Origin: Lantana camara
Taxonomy: Eukaryota > Streptophyta > Magnoliopsida > Lamiales > Verbenaceae
Length of the DNA stretch: 64,000 bases
Assembly: GCA_037501455.1 (NCBI GenBank)
Contig: CM074858.1
Span: 46,931,001-46,995,000 of the forward strand
Direction of reading: 5' to 3'
In this document: positions 34,333 to 44,955 of the stretch, in pieces
How positions within the stretch are numbered: the stretch's first letter is position 1
Layout: every line of letters begins with the position of its first letter
Notes under the pieces: model-generated
The model's input: only the letters and a program-made list of their open reading frames with translations
Databases searched by the model: none
What the model was told of the DNA's origin: nothing
Position numbers and translations under genes: made by a program

Positions 34333-35438
34333 CCGTTTTGCTTGATCTCTGTTTCATCTTCCTTGAGCTGTTGCTGCTGCTGCTTTGATGTTGCTTGGTT
34401 GATGGCTTCTGCTGCTTCTGCTGTGTGTGTGTAGTGTATATACATATATGTTGTGTGTAGGCATGGCTGAATATGTTTATATAGAGGTGCTTGTGTGTGC
34501 GTAATTGCATGCATGGGTTGAATATGTATATATATATATATATGTAGTATATACATTTTGCATGCATGGGTATTGTGTGTGTGCGTGAGTATATATGTTA
34601 TATATATTATGCATGTAGTTAATTACATTTTGCATGCATGGGATTTAGGTATATAATATATAACACATTTTGTATGCATGTGGGTGTGTGTTCGTACGTA
34701 TATATATATATATATATATTATATATATTGTATATTATATATATTATATATTATATATATTTATTATATATTTTAATTATTATTTGATTTAATTTAATTA
34801 TTGAAATTAATTTATTTCTATTTCGCGTATTTAATTATCGACTTTTGATTGAACATTCTATTTATTTTATTCCTAAATGTGAAATTGAATAATATGTGTT
34901 ATGCTTCTTCAATGAATTTTAGATTAATTGATATGCATTATGAATTTATGAATTTATGAATTTATGAATATTATATGAATGTTATGAATTTATGAAATTA
35001 TGAAATCAAATGAAACATATGAATGAATGATTTGAATTATATGTTTTAAATTCCTTAATCGTGCACATGAACATTTTTATGATATAATATGATCATTTAT
35101 GCATTCATGTCATATTCACCTCATTGCCGAGCGTCATATGTGGTCATTGAGTCTCATACCTTTTCTTTTGCACAGATTCGGGTTTAGTCGGAGACGAGGG
35201 CGAGCATTGAGACGCGCTTGTGCCTTTGTTTTGCTGTGGTAAAGGTGGGTTTTTCTTCTATTAGTTAAAACAACCCTGTAAATCCCTTATGTGCAAAGTT
35301 TTAAGCCAAAATAATATATTTATATAAATCGAGTCATTTTGAGTAAATGATTTCAAACGTATGACCCTTTTTATTATGAAACCCTACCTTATGTTTTGGC
35401 GAGATTGTATGGATGTTATGTTCACGGGCCCCGGGACT

Positions 35439-35542
35439 TAGTATATGTGGCTAACCGAGGAAGCAAGGGCTGACGGGGATCCCATATACTAGTTCCAACC
35501 AAACTACGGTGATACCGGCCCTCGCTAGGAGGTTTAGCGAGG
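35439..35542. other. Two conserved hairpins in the B 5' LTR
   Basis: TAGTATATG 35439-35447 pairs with CATATACTA 35483-35491. CCTCGCTA 35520-35527 pairs with TAGCGAGG 35535-35542. Both stems differ from D by paired changes. The 3' LTR copies are at 42744-42847. Confidence 0.68.
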
Positions 35543-36406
35543 AATGGGAGCTGCGTGCCCTTGGGGGATTCATGTACCCCCATTGGCCTATGTATTTATC
35601 GGTGGTCAGGTCTAGCTAACTTGTCCACCACCCGGAGGAAGAAGGTGTATATGTATGATTATGATCATTTTTGTATGTGCACGAAAGATATGTGTGATAA
35701 CCAATAATTATGATATGATTACACGAGGAGAAGGTTGGAGATTGTGCACGCTCACTCGCCGAGCTTAAACCCTTATGAATAATTATGAATGAAAATGAAC
35801 GTCGTAATCCCGTTGATGTTTTCTTTTGTTTTAACCACTTGGTAAATTTTATCAAACTTCACACGGGATTAGGGCTTGCATGTATGTGTTTAATTTACGC
35901 GATATTATATATCTTATGCCCCGATTTTATACCCACCAGTCTCTTTTAGACTGAACCCGGTTGTTTTCAGCTGTTTTGTGCAGGTATAGGAGTGCTAGGC
36001 GGGAATACAAGTCGTCTAGGTCGTGCATTCGTGTTTAGCACTTCCTTTTGTCTCATATTCATACTCTTGTTGATATTTTGCTTATGATTATAATTTTAGT
36101 TTGGAGCGTTATGATTTTTGTAGGCCATGAGCGCCGTTGATTAAGGAATGCTTTTGTATATCTATTTTTGGAGCTTGTTAGCTCATTGTATATATGCTAT
36201 GTAGTTCTTGCTTCCGCATTCTATTTTACTCTGATATTATGATTCCTGCACGGATTGGTTCAAGGGTTAGTCCCGCCTAGCATAGCGTGTGTGTTGTGTC
36301 CCCGTTCGCCGCGGATTCGGCACGTGTATGGACTTCCATTTCATATACGGGTCGGGTCTCGGTGCGGGGGATGTGGTACCTTACGCTCGGGTGCTACATC
36401 CTTAAG

Positions 36407-36418
36407 TGGTATCAGAGC
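36407..36418 (+). promoter_or_regulatory. Primer binding site, element B
   Basis: TGGTATCAGAGC lies 8 bp after the 5' LTR, as in D. Confidence 0.93.
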
Positions 36419-36612
36419 TTAGGGTTGCAAAACCCGGGCTCTAGTGTCGTGTTGAGTCAGTTAGGTTGTTCGGCTTTAGGAACAACTTGTCAATGTGTTG
36501 CATATGCATTGTTTACGTGCTTGTGTGCTTTAAATCTTGAATCTTGATCGAATTAATTGCATTTGCATGCATGGACTAAAGATAGCATGCATATTAGTGT
36601 TTCTTGAACAGG

Positions 36613-36903
36613 ATGCCTCCACGTAGACATCGTGAGAGATCTCCAGGGCGCCGTCGTCATCGTGATCGATCCCCTACGCCTCCACCTCAACCACAAGCAC
36701 CACCGATGGATATGGGCAATTTCATGGAAGCGGTTTTCAACTATGTAGAGCTTAGAAGGGCTCAAGCTCCCCTACCACCACAAGCGGAACCACAAGCTCC
36801 TCCACCAAATCATAATACCAATAGAGACCCTCATGGAGTGTTTCTGAGTTATAACCCCCCTCGATTTTCTGGGTCTATCGATGATGCGATCTCGGAGGGT
36901 TAG
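36613..36903 (+). pseudogene. Element B gag, N-terminal fragment
   Basis: It starts at ATG 36613 (MPPRRHRERSPGRR). It is nearly identical to the first 100 residues of D gag, up to SIDDAISEG. It then runs into the duplicated LTR tail and stops at TAG 36901-36903. The gag core that should follow is present further on but inverted (37047-37558). Confidence 0.93.
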
Positions 36904-37046
36904 TCCCGCCTAGCATAGCGTGTGTGTTGTGTCCCCGTTCGCCGCGGATTCGGCACGTGTATGGACTTCCATTTCATATACGGGTCGGGTCTCGGTGCGG
37001 GGGATGTGGTACCTTACGCTCGGGTGCTACATCCTTAAGTGGTATC
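36897..37046 (+). repeat. Duplicated LTR tail plus half primer site inside element B
   Basis: These 150 bp repeat 36264-36413: the last 135 bp of the 5' LTR and the following 15 bp, ending in TGGTATC, halfway through the primer site. The left junction shares GGGT with gag, a microhomology. Confidence 0.93.
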
Positions 37047-37558
37047 GCTTTCCCGAACTTGTTTCAGAACCTCGCCCCATCAGTGGCCTAAAAATCGGAT
37101 CTTTCTTTTTATACTCCTCTTCTTGGACTAGAGCCCTTTGTACCGTATCGGCAAAAGACTCAAAATTGTGACCTGCCTGACCGTGTCTCAAATCCTGTCT
37201 TAACCCCGCAATGAACTTCCTTGACTTTCTCTTCTCATCCCGGGTGACGTGAGGAGCATATTTCCCAAGCCTGTTAAATACTGTGAGATATTGGGTCACC
37301 GTACACGCTCCTTGCTTTAGATCCATGAACTCTTGCTCCTTTCTCTCTCTCACTACCTCCGGCACAAAACATTCTCTGAATTCTCTTTTAAAGACCTCCC
37401 AAGTCACTTCCTCTTCATCCACTTCAAGTTTCTCTCTAGTTCGTTCCCACCATTCGTACGCATCTCCATCCAATTGGAATATAGCAAATTGGGCCTTCTC
37501 TTGCGTAGTAAACTGTCGGACCCCAAATATCCTCTCTAGTCGAATCAACCAACCCTCC
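37047..37558 (-). pseudogene. Element B gag core, inverted in place
   Basis: On the minus strand the block reads IRLERIFGVRQFTTQ, AYEWWERTREKLEVDEEEVTW, EFMDLKQG and KKKDPIFRP up to SSGKR. In D this is the stretch from about residue 100 to 269 of gag on the coding strand. It is open for 173 codons, with few changes. The neighbours on both sides (gag 1-100, zinc knuckles) run forward, so only this block was flipped. Confidence 0.93.
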
Positions 37559-38048
37559 TAAGATTCCATTTAAGAAGCCAAGAATGGGAGGACAAACTCC
37601 ACCGGCTCTCAAAGCTTTGCCTGCACCAACAAGGGATCGACAAGGTTCGAGTGAAGCACGATTCTCCAAGCCACCATGTACATATTGTGGAGGGCCAACT
37701 CACAATTATCACAATTGCTGGAAGAGGTTGGGTTTATGCTTAATATGTGGAAAAGCTGATCATAGGGCGGATATATGCCCCGACAAGACTCCGGGATTTA
37801 AAAAGGGAGTTCAAAGGCCAATGATCCAGGCTCGTGCTTACGCCCTTGAAGGTGAAGAGCAAGATGCAGAAATCGATCCCCCAGCAGCGGTAGAAGGTAC
37901 CCTATGCATACATAACATGAGCATTCATGCACTTTTTGATTCGAGTGTTACGCATTTCTTTATTCCTTGTGACTTAGTTGCTATTCTGTGCTTGTCTGTT
38001 ATTTGCTTTTTCTTCTTGTTGTTTGGTGAGTTCGCCACTGGGTGGTAG
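37559..38048 (+). pseudogene. Element B gag C-terminus and damaged protease
   Basis: Forward gag resumes at KPRMGGQ (ATG 37584). Two CCHC knuckles are intact (CTYCGGPTHNYHNC, CLICGKADHRADIC). The protease site reads FDSSVTHFF where D has FDPGATHFF, so the catalytic glycine is lost. The frame then degenerates at 38048. Confidence 0.9.
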
Positions 38049-38588
38049 TCTTCAGTCAGATCAGTTGATTCGGGAGTATTCAGTTTTGATTGAGGGGAAA
38101 GAATATCCGACTAATTTGGAAGAGTTAAAGATTCAATTAGAGGTATTACTCAAAGTTGGATTTATACGGCCAAGATCGTCCCGTTGGGGTGCTCCGGCTG
38201 CTTTTTGGTATTTGGATAAGTTATGGTAATCTTCCTCGATGACATCCTGGTTTATTCGAGAACTCCGGAGGATTAAGCCAGGCATTTCAGAATTTTGTTG
38301 GAAACCTTAAGAGAGCATCGGATTGCATGCTAAGTTTAGCAAAGGCGAGTTTTGGATGGATCAGGTAGCGTTTCTGGGGTTCGGCAGACTACTATCGAAG
38401 CTTTGTACAGGATTTTCGAAGATTACAGCTCCTTAACCCGATTGATTAAGAAGGTGGTTAAGTTTGAGTGGGACGAGGCATGAGGATAGCTTTCAACTTT
38501 TAAAGGAAAAGTTGACCACCGCTCCTGTATAGCACTTCCTGAAGGTACAGAAAGATATACAGTTTATACGGACGCCTCAAAAGGAAGT
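38049..38588 (+). pseudogene. Element B protease and reverse transcriptase scraps
   Basis: Short pieces in changing frames: the protease end (EGKEYP) joined directly to ELKIQLE, then GFIRPRSS.WGAP joined to YLDK, then [16 protein letters not shown], followed by an ITAPLTRL-like piece. Several hundred codons present in D are missing at these joins. No functional reverse transcriptase is possible. Confidence 0.85.
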
Positions 38589-38834
38589 TTGGGATGTGTG
38601 GCGATGCAAAATGGAAGAGTGATCGCCTATGCCTCAAGGAAACTGAAAGAGCATGAACAGAACTACCCCACTCACGATTCGGAATTAGTGACAGTGATCT
38701 TTGCTTTGAGTAATGAAGGGGACTTGCAAGTATTAAATACAGTGGATTTGCTGCTCAAGGCATTTAGAAACAAGGAAGTGGTTAAAATTAATGACAGAAA
38801 ACAGGCAGTAACAAATGAAGACGATGAAAGGTGA
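38589..38834 (+). pseudogene. Element B RNase H fragment fused in frame to captured XH sequence
   Basis: An 81-codon open frame. Residues 1-40 are RNase H of the D type ([35 protein letters not shown]). From about 38711 the sequence no longer matches pol (expected GKWRPYLYG) and instead reads NEGDLQVLN...NEDDER, the start of the captured host fragment. It stops at TGA 38832-38834, one base out of frame with the rest of the fragment. Confidence 0.85.
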
Positions 38835-39012
38835 GAGACCTGAAGGAGAATTACGGTAAGGAAATTTTCGAAGCGGTGACATCAACTCTGTTTGAGGTAA
38901 ACGAATACAACCCGAGTGGACGTTACATTATTTCAGAAATGTGGAACTACAAGGAAGGTAGAAGAGCTAACCTGAAAGAAGGTGTTGAGGTTTTATTGAA
39001 GCAATTCTATTG
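38711..39012 (+). pseudogene. Captured fragment of a plant XH-domain gene (IDN2/FDM family)
   Basis: About 300 bp replaces the end of RNase H and the start of integrase. Translation gives [20 protein letters not shown], then after a one-base frameshift at about 38830, RDLKENYGKEIFEAV, NEYNPSGRY, SEMWNYKEGRRA and LKEGVEVLLKQ. NEYNPSGRY followed by WN(Y/F)KEGR(R/K)A and LKEG is the signature I know from the C-terminal XH domain of INVOLVED IN DE NOVO 2 and FACTOR OF DNA METHYLATION proteins, which act with double-stranded RNA in RNA-directed DNA methylation. Only the domain's C-terminal part is present, in the sense direction of the element, without introns. It is a transduced pseudogene fragment. 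Identification is from motif memory and not a search. Confidence 0.85.
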
Positions 39013-39720
39013 ATGGGATTTGGGTTATTGTGGACAGGTGGACAAAATCCGCTCATTTTCTTACAATCAGAATGTCCGATAACTGAATAAGTTGGCCAAG
39101 AGATACAAAGATGAGGTTGTCAGGCTTCATGGGGTATTTGTTAGTCTTATCTCGGATAGGGATCCCAGGTTTACTTCGAGGTTATAGCAAGAATTGCAGA
39201 AGTATTTGGGGATAAGGTTTCAATTCAGCACAGCTTTCCATCCTCAGACCGACGGACAATCAGAAAGGTTAATTAAGTATCTGGAGGAATTGTTGAGAGC
39301 ATGTGCATTGGACTTTCAAAGCTCGTGGAATGAGCAGTTGCCGTTAATCGAGTTTGCTTATTACAATAGCTATCAAGCCTCGATTGACACGGCCCTTGTG
39401 AAGCTCTGTATGGACGTAAATGTCGATCACCGTTGTTCTTTGACTTGGAGGAATGGAATTGGACCAAGCAAGAAGGGATTAAAAGAGGGAAAAAGAAGGA
39501 AAAACCCTCTAAGACAGTACAAGATGCTATTGATAAGTTCCAGATAGTTAGACCACGGATGAAGACTGTTCAGGATCGACAAAAGATTTATGTAGGTCTT
39601 CGGAAGAAGGAATTGAAGGTTGAGATTGGAGATAAGGTTTTCGTAAAGGCTTCCCCACGAAAAGGATTCTCAAGGATTGAACGAGAGGTTAAGATGTAAA
39701 GGTTTCTCCCCGAGTTGGTT
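39013..39720 (+). pseudogene. Element B integrase scraps
   Basis: Pol resumes at GIWVIVDR and reaches a stop after RMSD at about 39082. Then follow [39 protein letters not shown] (39194 on), a frameshift near 39400, and FFDLEEWNWTKQEG to [10 protein letters not shown] (39433-39699). The CAG that is TAG in both D interiors is intact here (NEQLPLIEF). Most of the chromodomain is deleted, joining GFSRIER to a remnant of RFHPELF near 39690. Confidence 0.88.
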
Positions 39721-39750
39721 CCGAGCGAACAATGAATCCGAGGACGGATT

Positions 39751-39768
39751 CTTTTAAGGGGGAGAGAT
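39751..39768 (+). other. Polypurine tract, element B
   Basis: CTTTTAAGGGGGAGAGAT directly precedes the 3' LTR and is identical to the tracts in array D. Confidence 0.93.
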
Positions 39769-42700
39769 TGTAACGCCCCGACTTTTCGGACGTAAAGGTA
39801 GAGCGTATGTGTTTACCAAATTGCGCGAATTATTTGTTTTTACGTGTTTTTATATTTAATTTTATTATAATTGTTATTGTTTTATTATATTATATTATAA
39901 TATTTCATTCTAATATTATTAATTATATATATATATATATTTCGTATTATATAACTATACATATGTTTAATTATTATATTATTAATTTAATGATTATACT
40001 AATTATATGTTATGTTAATTAATCATGTTTTAATTAATTATATATATATATATATGTTTTTACGTACAATAATATATTATGCATGAAGATTTTAATTATG
40101 TATGCATTAATATAAATTTTGCATGAAAATCATATTTATGCATGAAAATTAATTATGCATGGGATTTAAACATGCATGAATTTCATATCATTTCTGCATG
40201 AGTTTTATTTTATATGCATGCAAATTAATATATTTTTGCATGGGATTTTAAATTATTCATGAATTTCATAAAATGTGCATGTTATTAATTTTGTGCTTCG
40301 TTCTCTTATGAAATGATATTGAAATGCCACGAATTTGTAATATGATGTACGTATATGTGTTATGAACATGATTCTATGCTCAATTTACATTTTCGAATTC
40401 AATTGTTATGTTAACGAATTTAATTTCATTTGAGGAACCAAAACGGGAGCTAACGAGCACTTAGCGTACCCTTGGTTCCGAATTTAATATCTTGAGCTTG
40501 GGAACTCGGATTCGAGTTTCGTCAACTCCGCTGAACTCGTAACGAAAATTCGAGTTTAGTAAACTTAGCCTTACATTTTTCCTAATTCATCTGAAACTCC
40601 GAATTTCAACCGAAAAACGAATCGGCGACCAACATGACCTTGTTGCACTAAATTAGCCATATCTTGCCCAAACTATGACCAAATTAACTATGGTTTAATT
40701 CCTTTTAACCCTAACTCAACCATCTATCTAAATATCTCAAGCCTTAACCGAGATAATCATCACACCATCCCCAAACTTCAGCCAAAGCTACTGCACCTCC
40801 TGACAGTCCCGTAACCCTTCAATTTTGGAGATTTTTGGAGTTCGATTCTCATCCAAACTTCGTTCAATCATCAAGGTGAGTTAAGGGTTGAATTATATGT
40901 TTAATTCTGTTCGTTTTCATCCTTTCATTCACAAGTTTGAGCATGGTTTAATCCTTTTTGGCCATTTTACCGAAAATAGAGGATTTTGTATAAATTCTTG
41001 ATCTTCTTCGATTCTTCATGGTTTTGATCGATTCCAAGCCTGATATTAATTGTTTTGACTTCCTCATAACATTTATGATCTTTGATTTCGTGTTTGTTGA
41101 GAAATTTGTGAGAGATCATTTTTGAAATTTTCTGAAAAGGCCACGGGAAGGTCATGGATGCTTCCATGCTTTGATTGATCACTTTTGGAACTGATTTACT
41201 TGTTGATTATATGATATTTTGCTGCTAATTTGATGGCCTAAACTGAGTGGTATAGTTGGAGAAGGTTGAGTTTAATCATGCCCTGTTTTCATCGATTTTG
41301 CTCTGTTTTTCTGGACTGTTTTTGCTGTCAATTCGCTGCGTTTCCTTCTCCCTTTTTCTGTCCATTTTAGTAGCCTTGTGGTGTGTATTCTTGTTGAATT
41401 GTAGCAGCAATTTGGACCGTGTTGTGTTGCATTTGTTGCCTCGTTTTCCTGCGTCTGTAGTTGCCCTGTTTTCTGCGCAATTTCTGTCAAAGCAAGGCTG
41501 TTGCTGCGGTGTGTAACGGGCGTGCCATTTCTGCCCTTTCCAGCGCGACACGGGGGTGCAGACTTGGCCTGGAATCTCTGTACCGAGACACGGGGGTGTC
41601 TCGGTCAAGGCTTGGAGGGTGACACGGGGGTGTCACCCCGTTTTGCTTGATCTCTGTTTCATCTTCCTTGAGCTGTTGCTGCTGCTGCTTTGATGTTGCT
41701 TGGTTGATGGCTTCTGCTGCTTCTGCTGTGTGTGTGTAGTGTATATACATATATGTTGTGTGTAGGCATGGCTGAATATGTTTATATAGAGGTGCTTGTG
41801 TGTGCGTAATTGCATGCATGGGTTGAATATGTATATATATATATATATGTAGTATATACATTTTGCATGCATGGGTATTGTGTGTGTGCGTGAGTATATA
41901 TGTTATATATATTATGCATGTAGTTAATTACATTTTGCATGCATGGGATTTAGGTATATAATATATAACACATTTTGTATGCATGTGGGTGTGTGTTCGT
42001 ACGTATATATATATATATATATATTATATGTATTGTATATTATATATATTATATATTATATATATTTATTATATATTTTAATTATTATTTGATTTAATTT
42101 AATTATTGAAATTAATTTATTTCTATTTCGCGTATTTAATTATCGACTTTTGATTGAACATTCTATTTATTTTATTCCTAAATGTGAAATTGAATAATAT
42201 GTGTTATGCTTCTTCAATGAATTTTAGATTAATTGATATGCATTATGAATTTATGAATTTATGAATTTATGAATATTATATGAATGTTATGAATTTATGA
42301 AATTATGAAATCAAATGAAACATATGAATGAATGATTTGAATTATATGTTTTAAATTCCTTAATCGTGCACATGAACATTTTTATGATATAATATGATCA
42401 TTTATGCATTCATGTCATATTCACCTCATTGCCGAGCGTCATATGTGGTCATTGAGTCTCATACCTTTTCTTTTGCACAGATTCGGGTTTAGTCGGAGAC
42501 GAGGGCGAGCATTGAGACGCGCTTGTGCCTTTGTTTTGCTGTGGTAAAGGTGGGTTTTTCTTCTATTAGTTAAAACAACCCTGTAAATCCCTTATGTGCA
42601 AAGTTTTAAGCCAAAATAATATATTTATATAAATCGAGTCATTTTGAGTAAATGATTTCAAACGTATGACCCTTTTTATTATGAAACCCTACCTTATGTT

Positions 42701-43703
42701 TTGGCGAGATTGTATGGATGTTATGTTCACGGGCCCCGGGACTTAGTATATGTGGCTAACCGAGGAAGCAAGGGCTGACGGGGATCCCATATACTAGTTC
42801 CAACCAAACTACGGTGATACCGGCCCTCGCTAGGAGGTTTAGCGAGGAATGGGAGCTGCGTGCCCTTGGGGGATTCATGTACCCCCATTGGCCTATGTAT
42901 TTATCGGTGGTCAGGTCTAGCTAACTTGTCCACCACCCGGAGGAAGAAGGTGTATATGTATGATTATGATCATTTTTGTATGTGCAGGAAAGATATGTGT
43001 GATAACCAATAATTATGATATGATTACACGAGGAGAAGGTTGGAGATTGTGCACGCTCACTCGCCGAGCTTAAACCCTTATGAATAATTATGAATGAAAA
43101 TGAACGTCGTAATCCCGTTGATGTTTTCTTTTGTTTTAACCACTTGGTAAATTTTATCAAACTTCACACGGGATTAGGGCTTGCATGTATGTGTTTAATT
43201 TACGCGATATTATATATCTTATGCCCCGATTTTATACCCACCAGTCTCTTTTAGACTGAACCCGGTTGTTTTCAGCTGTTTTGTGCAGGTATAGGAGTGC
43301 TAGGCGGGAATACAAGTCGTCTAGGTCGTGCATTCGTGTTTAGCACTTCCTTTTGTCTCATATTCATACTCTTGTTGATATTTTGCTTATGATTATAATT
43401 TTAGTTTGGAGCGTTATGATTTTTGTAGGCCATGAGCGCCGTTGATTAAGGAATGCTTTTGTATATCTATTTTTGGAGCTTGTTAGCTCATTGTATATAT
43501 GCTATGTAGTTCTTGCTTCCGCATTCTATTTTACTCTGATATTATGATTCCTGCACGGATTGGTTCAAGGGTTAGTCCCGCCTAGCATAGCGTGTGTGTT
43601 GTGTCCCCGTTCGCCGCGGATTCGGCACGTGTATGGACTTCCATTTCATATACGGGTCGGGTCTCGGTGCGGGGGATGTGGTACCTTACGCTCGGGTGCT
43701 ACA
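39769..43703 (+). repeat. Element B, 3' LTR (3935 bp)
   Basis: Same length and nearly the same sequence as 32464-36398, offset 7305. It ends GGGTGCTACA and is followed by the target duplication TTTCT at 43704-43708. An open frame runs from its end (43594) into C integrase; this is a by-product of the insertion. Confidence 0.96.
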
Positions 43704-44955
43704 TTTCTGGTGGAATGGAATGAAGAGAGACATAGCCAACTATGTCAAGAAGTGCTTAACTTGTCAGAAAGTTAAAGCTGAGCACCAGAAGCCGAGTGGG
43801 AAGTTGCAACCATTACCGATTCCGACTTGGAAGTGGGAGCAAATCACGATGGATTTTGTCACTGAATTACCCAAAGTCAGAGGAGGACAAGATAGTATCT
43901 GGGTGATCATTGATCGATTGACAAAGTCAGCGCACTTTTTGCCAGTAAAGACGACGGATAAGGTTAGCTCGTTGGCAAAGCTGTACCAACAAGAGATTGT
44001 CAGATTACATGGAGTCCCGAACAGTATAGTCTCGGACAGAGATCCAAAATTCACGTCGCACTTATGGAAAGAAATTCAGACTTTGATGGGAACAAAGTTG
44101 AACTTCAGTACTGCAGCGCATCCTCAGACGGATGGACAATCAGAAAGGATGATCAAATACTTGGAAGATATGCTAAGAGCTTGCGCTTTGGACTTCCAGG
44201 AAAGTTGGAAAGATTGTTTACCTCTTGTGGAGTTTGCATACAACAATAGTTATCAAGCTTCTATTAAAGCTGCTCCGTATGAAGCTCTGTATGGAAGGAA
44301 ATGTAGATCCCCGTTATACTGGGATTTGGATGAAGCGAGATGTACTGAGGAAGGACCGATCAGAGTGAATTCTGCCAAATGGATAAGAGAAGCGACGGAG
44401 AAGATTCAGATCATTCGCCAGAGAATGAAAGCTGCCCAGGACAGGCAGAAGAGTTATGCTGATCGACGAAGAAGGGATTTGGAATTCGCAGTGGGCGAAA
44501 AGGTATTTCTGAAGGCATCACCAAGGAAAGGGTTTTCCCGAATTGGAAAAGGAGGAAAATTAAACCCTAGATATGTTGGACCGTATGAGATACTAGAGAG
44601 AGTCGGACCGACTGCTTACAGATTGGATTTACCTGTAGGTCTAACAGGAATCCACAACGTATTTCATGTATCTCAGCTTCGCAAGTGTTTCTCGGATGAG
44701 ACAGAGGTTGTGCCGGTAGAGGAGATACTGTTGGAACCGGATTTGACTTATGTTTTGAAGCCCGCTAAGATTCTAGACAGGAAGTTTCAAGAGTTAAGGA
44801 ATAGGAAGATTCCTTTGGTTAAAGTCCTTTGGAAGGGACATGGGACAGAAGAGGCAACCTGGGAGACAGAAGAGAAAATGCAGAAACATCACCCTGAGTT
44901 GTTTGCAGTTACAGCAGAAGAATCTGAGGACAGATTCTCTTTAAGGAGGGGTGAT
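43704..44955 (+). pseudogene. C interior 1 pol, integrase and chromodomain after element B
   Basis: The reading resumes at [14 protein letters not shown]. It contains the CLTC pair of the zinc domain, the catalytic Asp in TMDFVTELP, Asp in IVSDRDPKF, Glu in GQSERMIKY, and the C-terminal chromodomain ([13 protein letters not shown]...EEATWETEE). No further stop is seen before the LTR at 44956; the frame ends at 45009 inside it, as in copy 2. Confidence 0.93.
44941..44955 (+). other. Polypurine tract, C interior 1
   Basis: TTAAGGAGGGGTGAT directly precedes LTR b. It overlaps the end of the pol frame. Confidence 0.85.

Larger units (their letters stand above)
32464..36398 (+). repeat. Element B, 5' LTR (3935 bp)
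   Basis: It runs from TGTAACGCCCCG to GGGTGCTACA. I noticed two differences from the 3' LTR: an A/G change in the TA tract (near 34732 versus 42030) and C/G at about 35679 versus 42985. Contents include TGCATG-rich stretches (32775-32976 and 34502-34690), palindromes with G4 loops (34277-34332), and conserved hairpins (35439-35542, 35937-35953). It contains no supported gene. Confidence 0.96.
32464..43703 (+). mobile_element. Element B: recent non-autonomous D-family element with captured host sequence
   Basis: LTRs at 32464-36398 and 39769-43703 (3935 bp each) flank a 3370-bp interior, with TTTCT duplicated at 32459-32463 and 43704-43708. LTR ends, primer site, purine tract and gag match array D. 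The interior is heavily rearranged: a gag start, an extra copy of the LTR tail, an inverted gag block, zinc knuckles and a damaged protease, reverse transcriptase scraps, an RNase H piece fused to a captured XH-domain fragment, and integrase scraps. No protein needed for transposition is complete, so B must have been moved by a relative. Confidence 0.95.

Noticed and set aside
34182..34567. Open frames of 79-124 codons in the B LTR (also 41487-41872, 16616-17120, 61202-61684)
   Set aside because: They fall on palindromes, TA/GT tracts and purine-rich repeats inside LTRs, overlap on both strands and have low-complexity products with no domain.
43224..43560. Host gene or promoter between B and C sequence
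   Set aside because: The stretch is identical to 35919-36255 and belongs to the B LTR.
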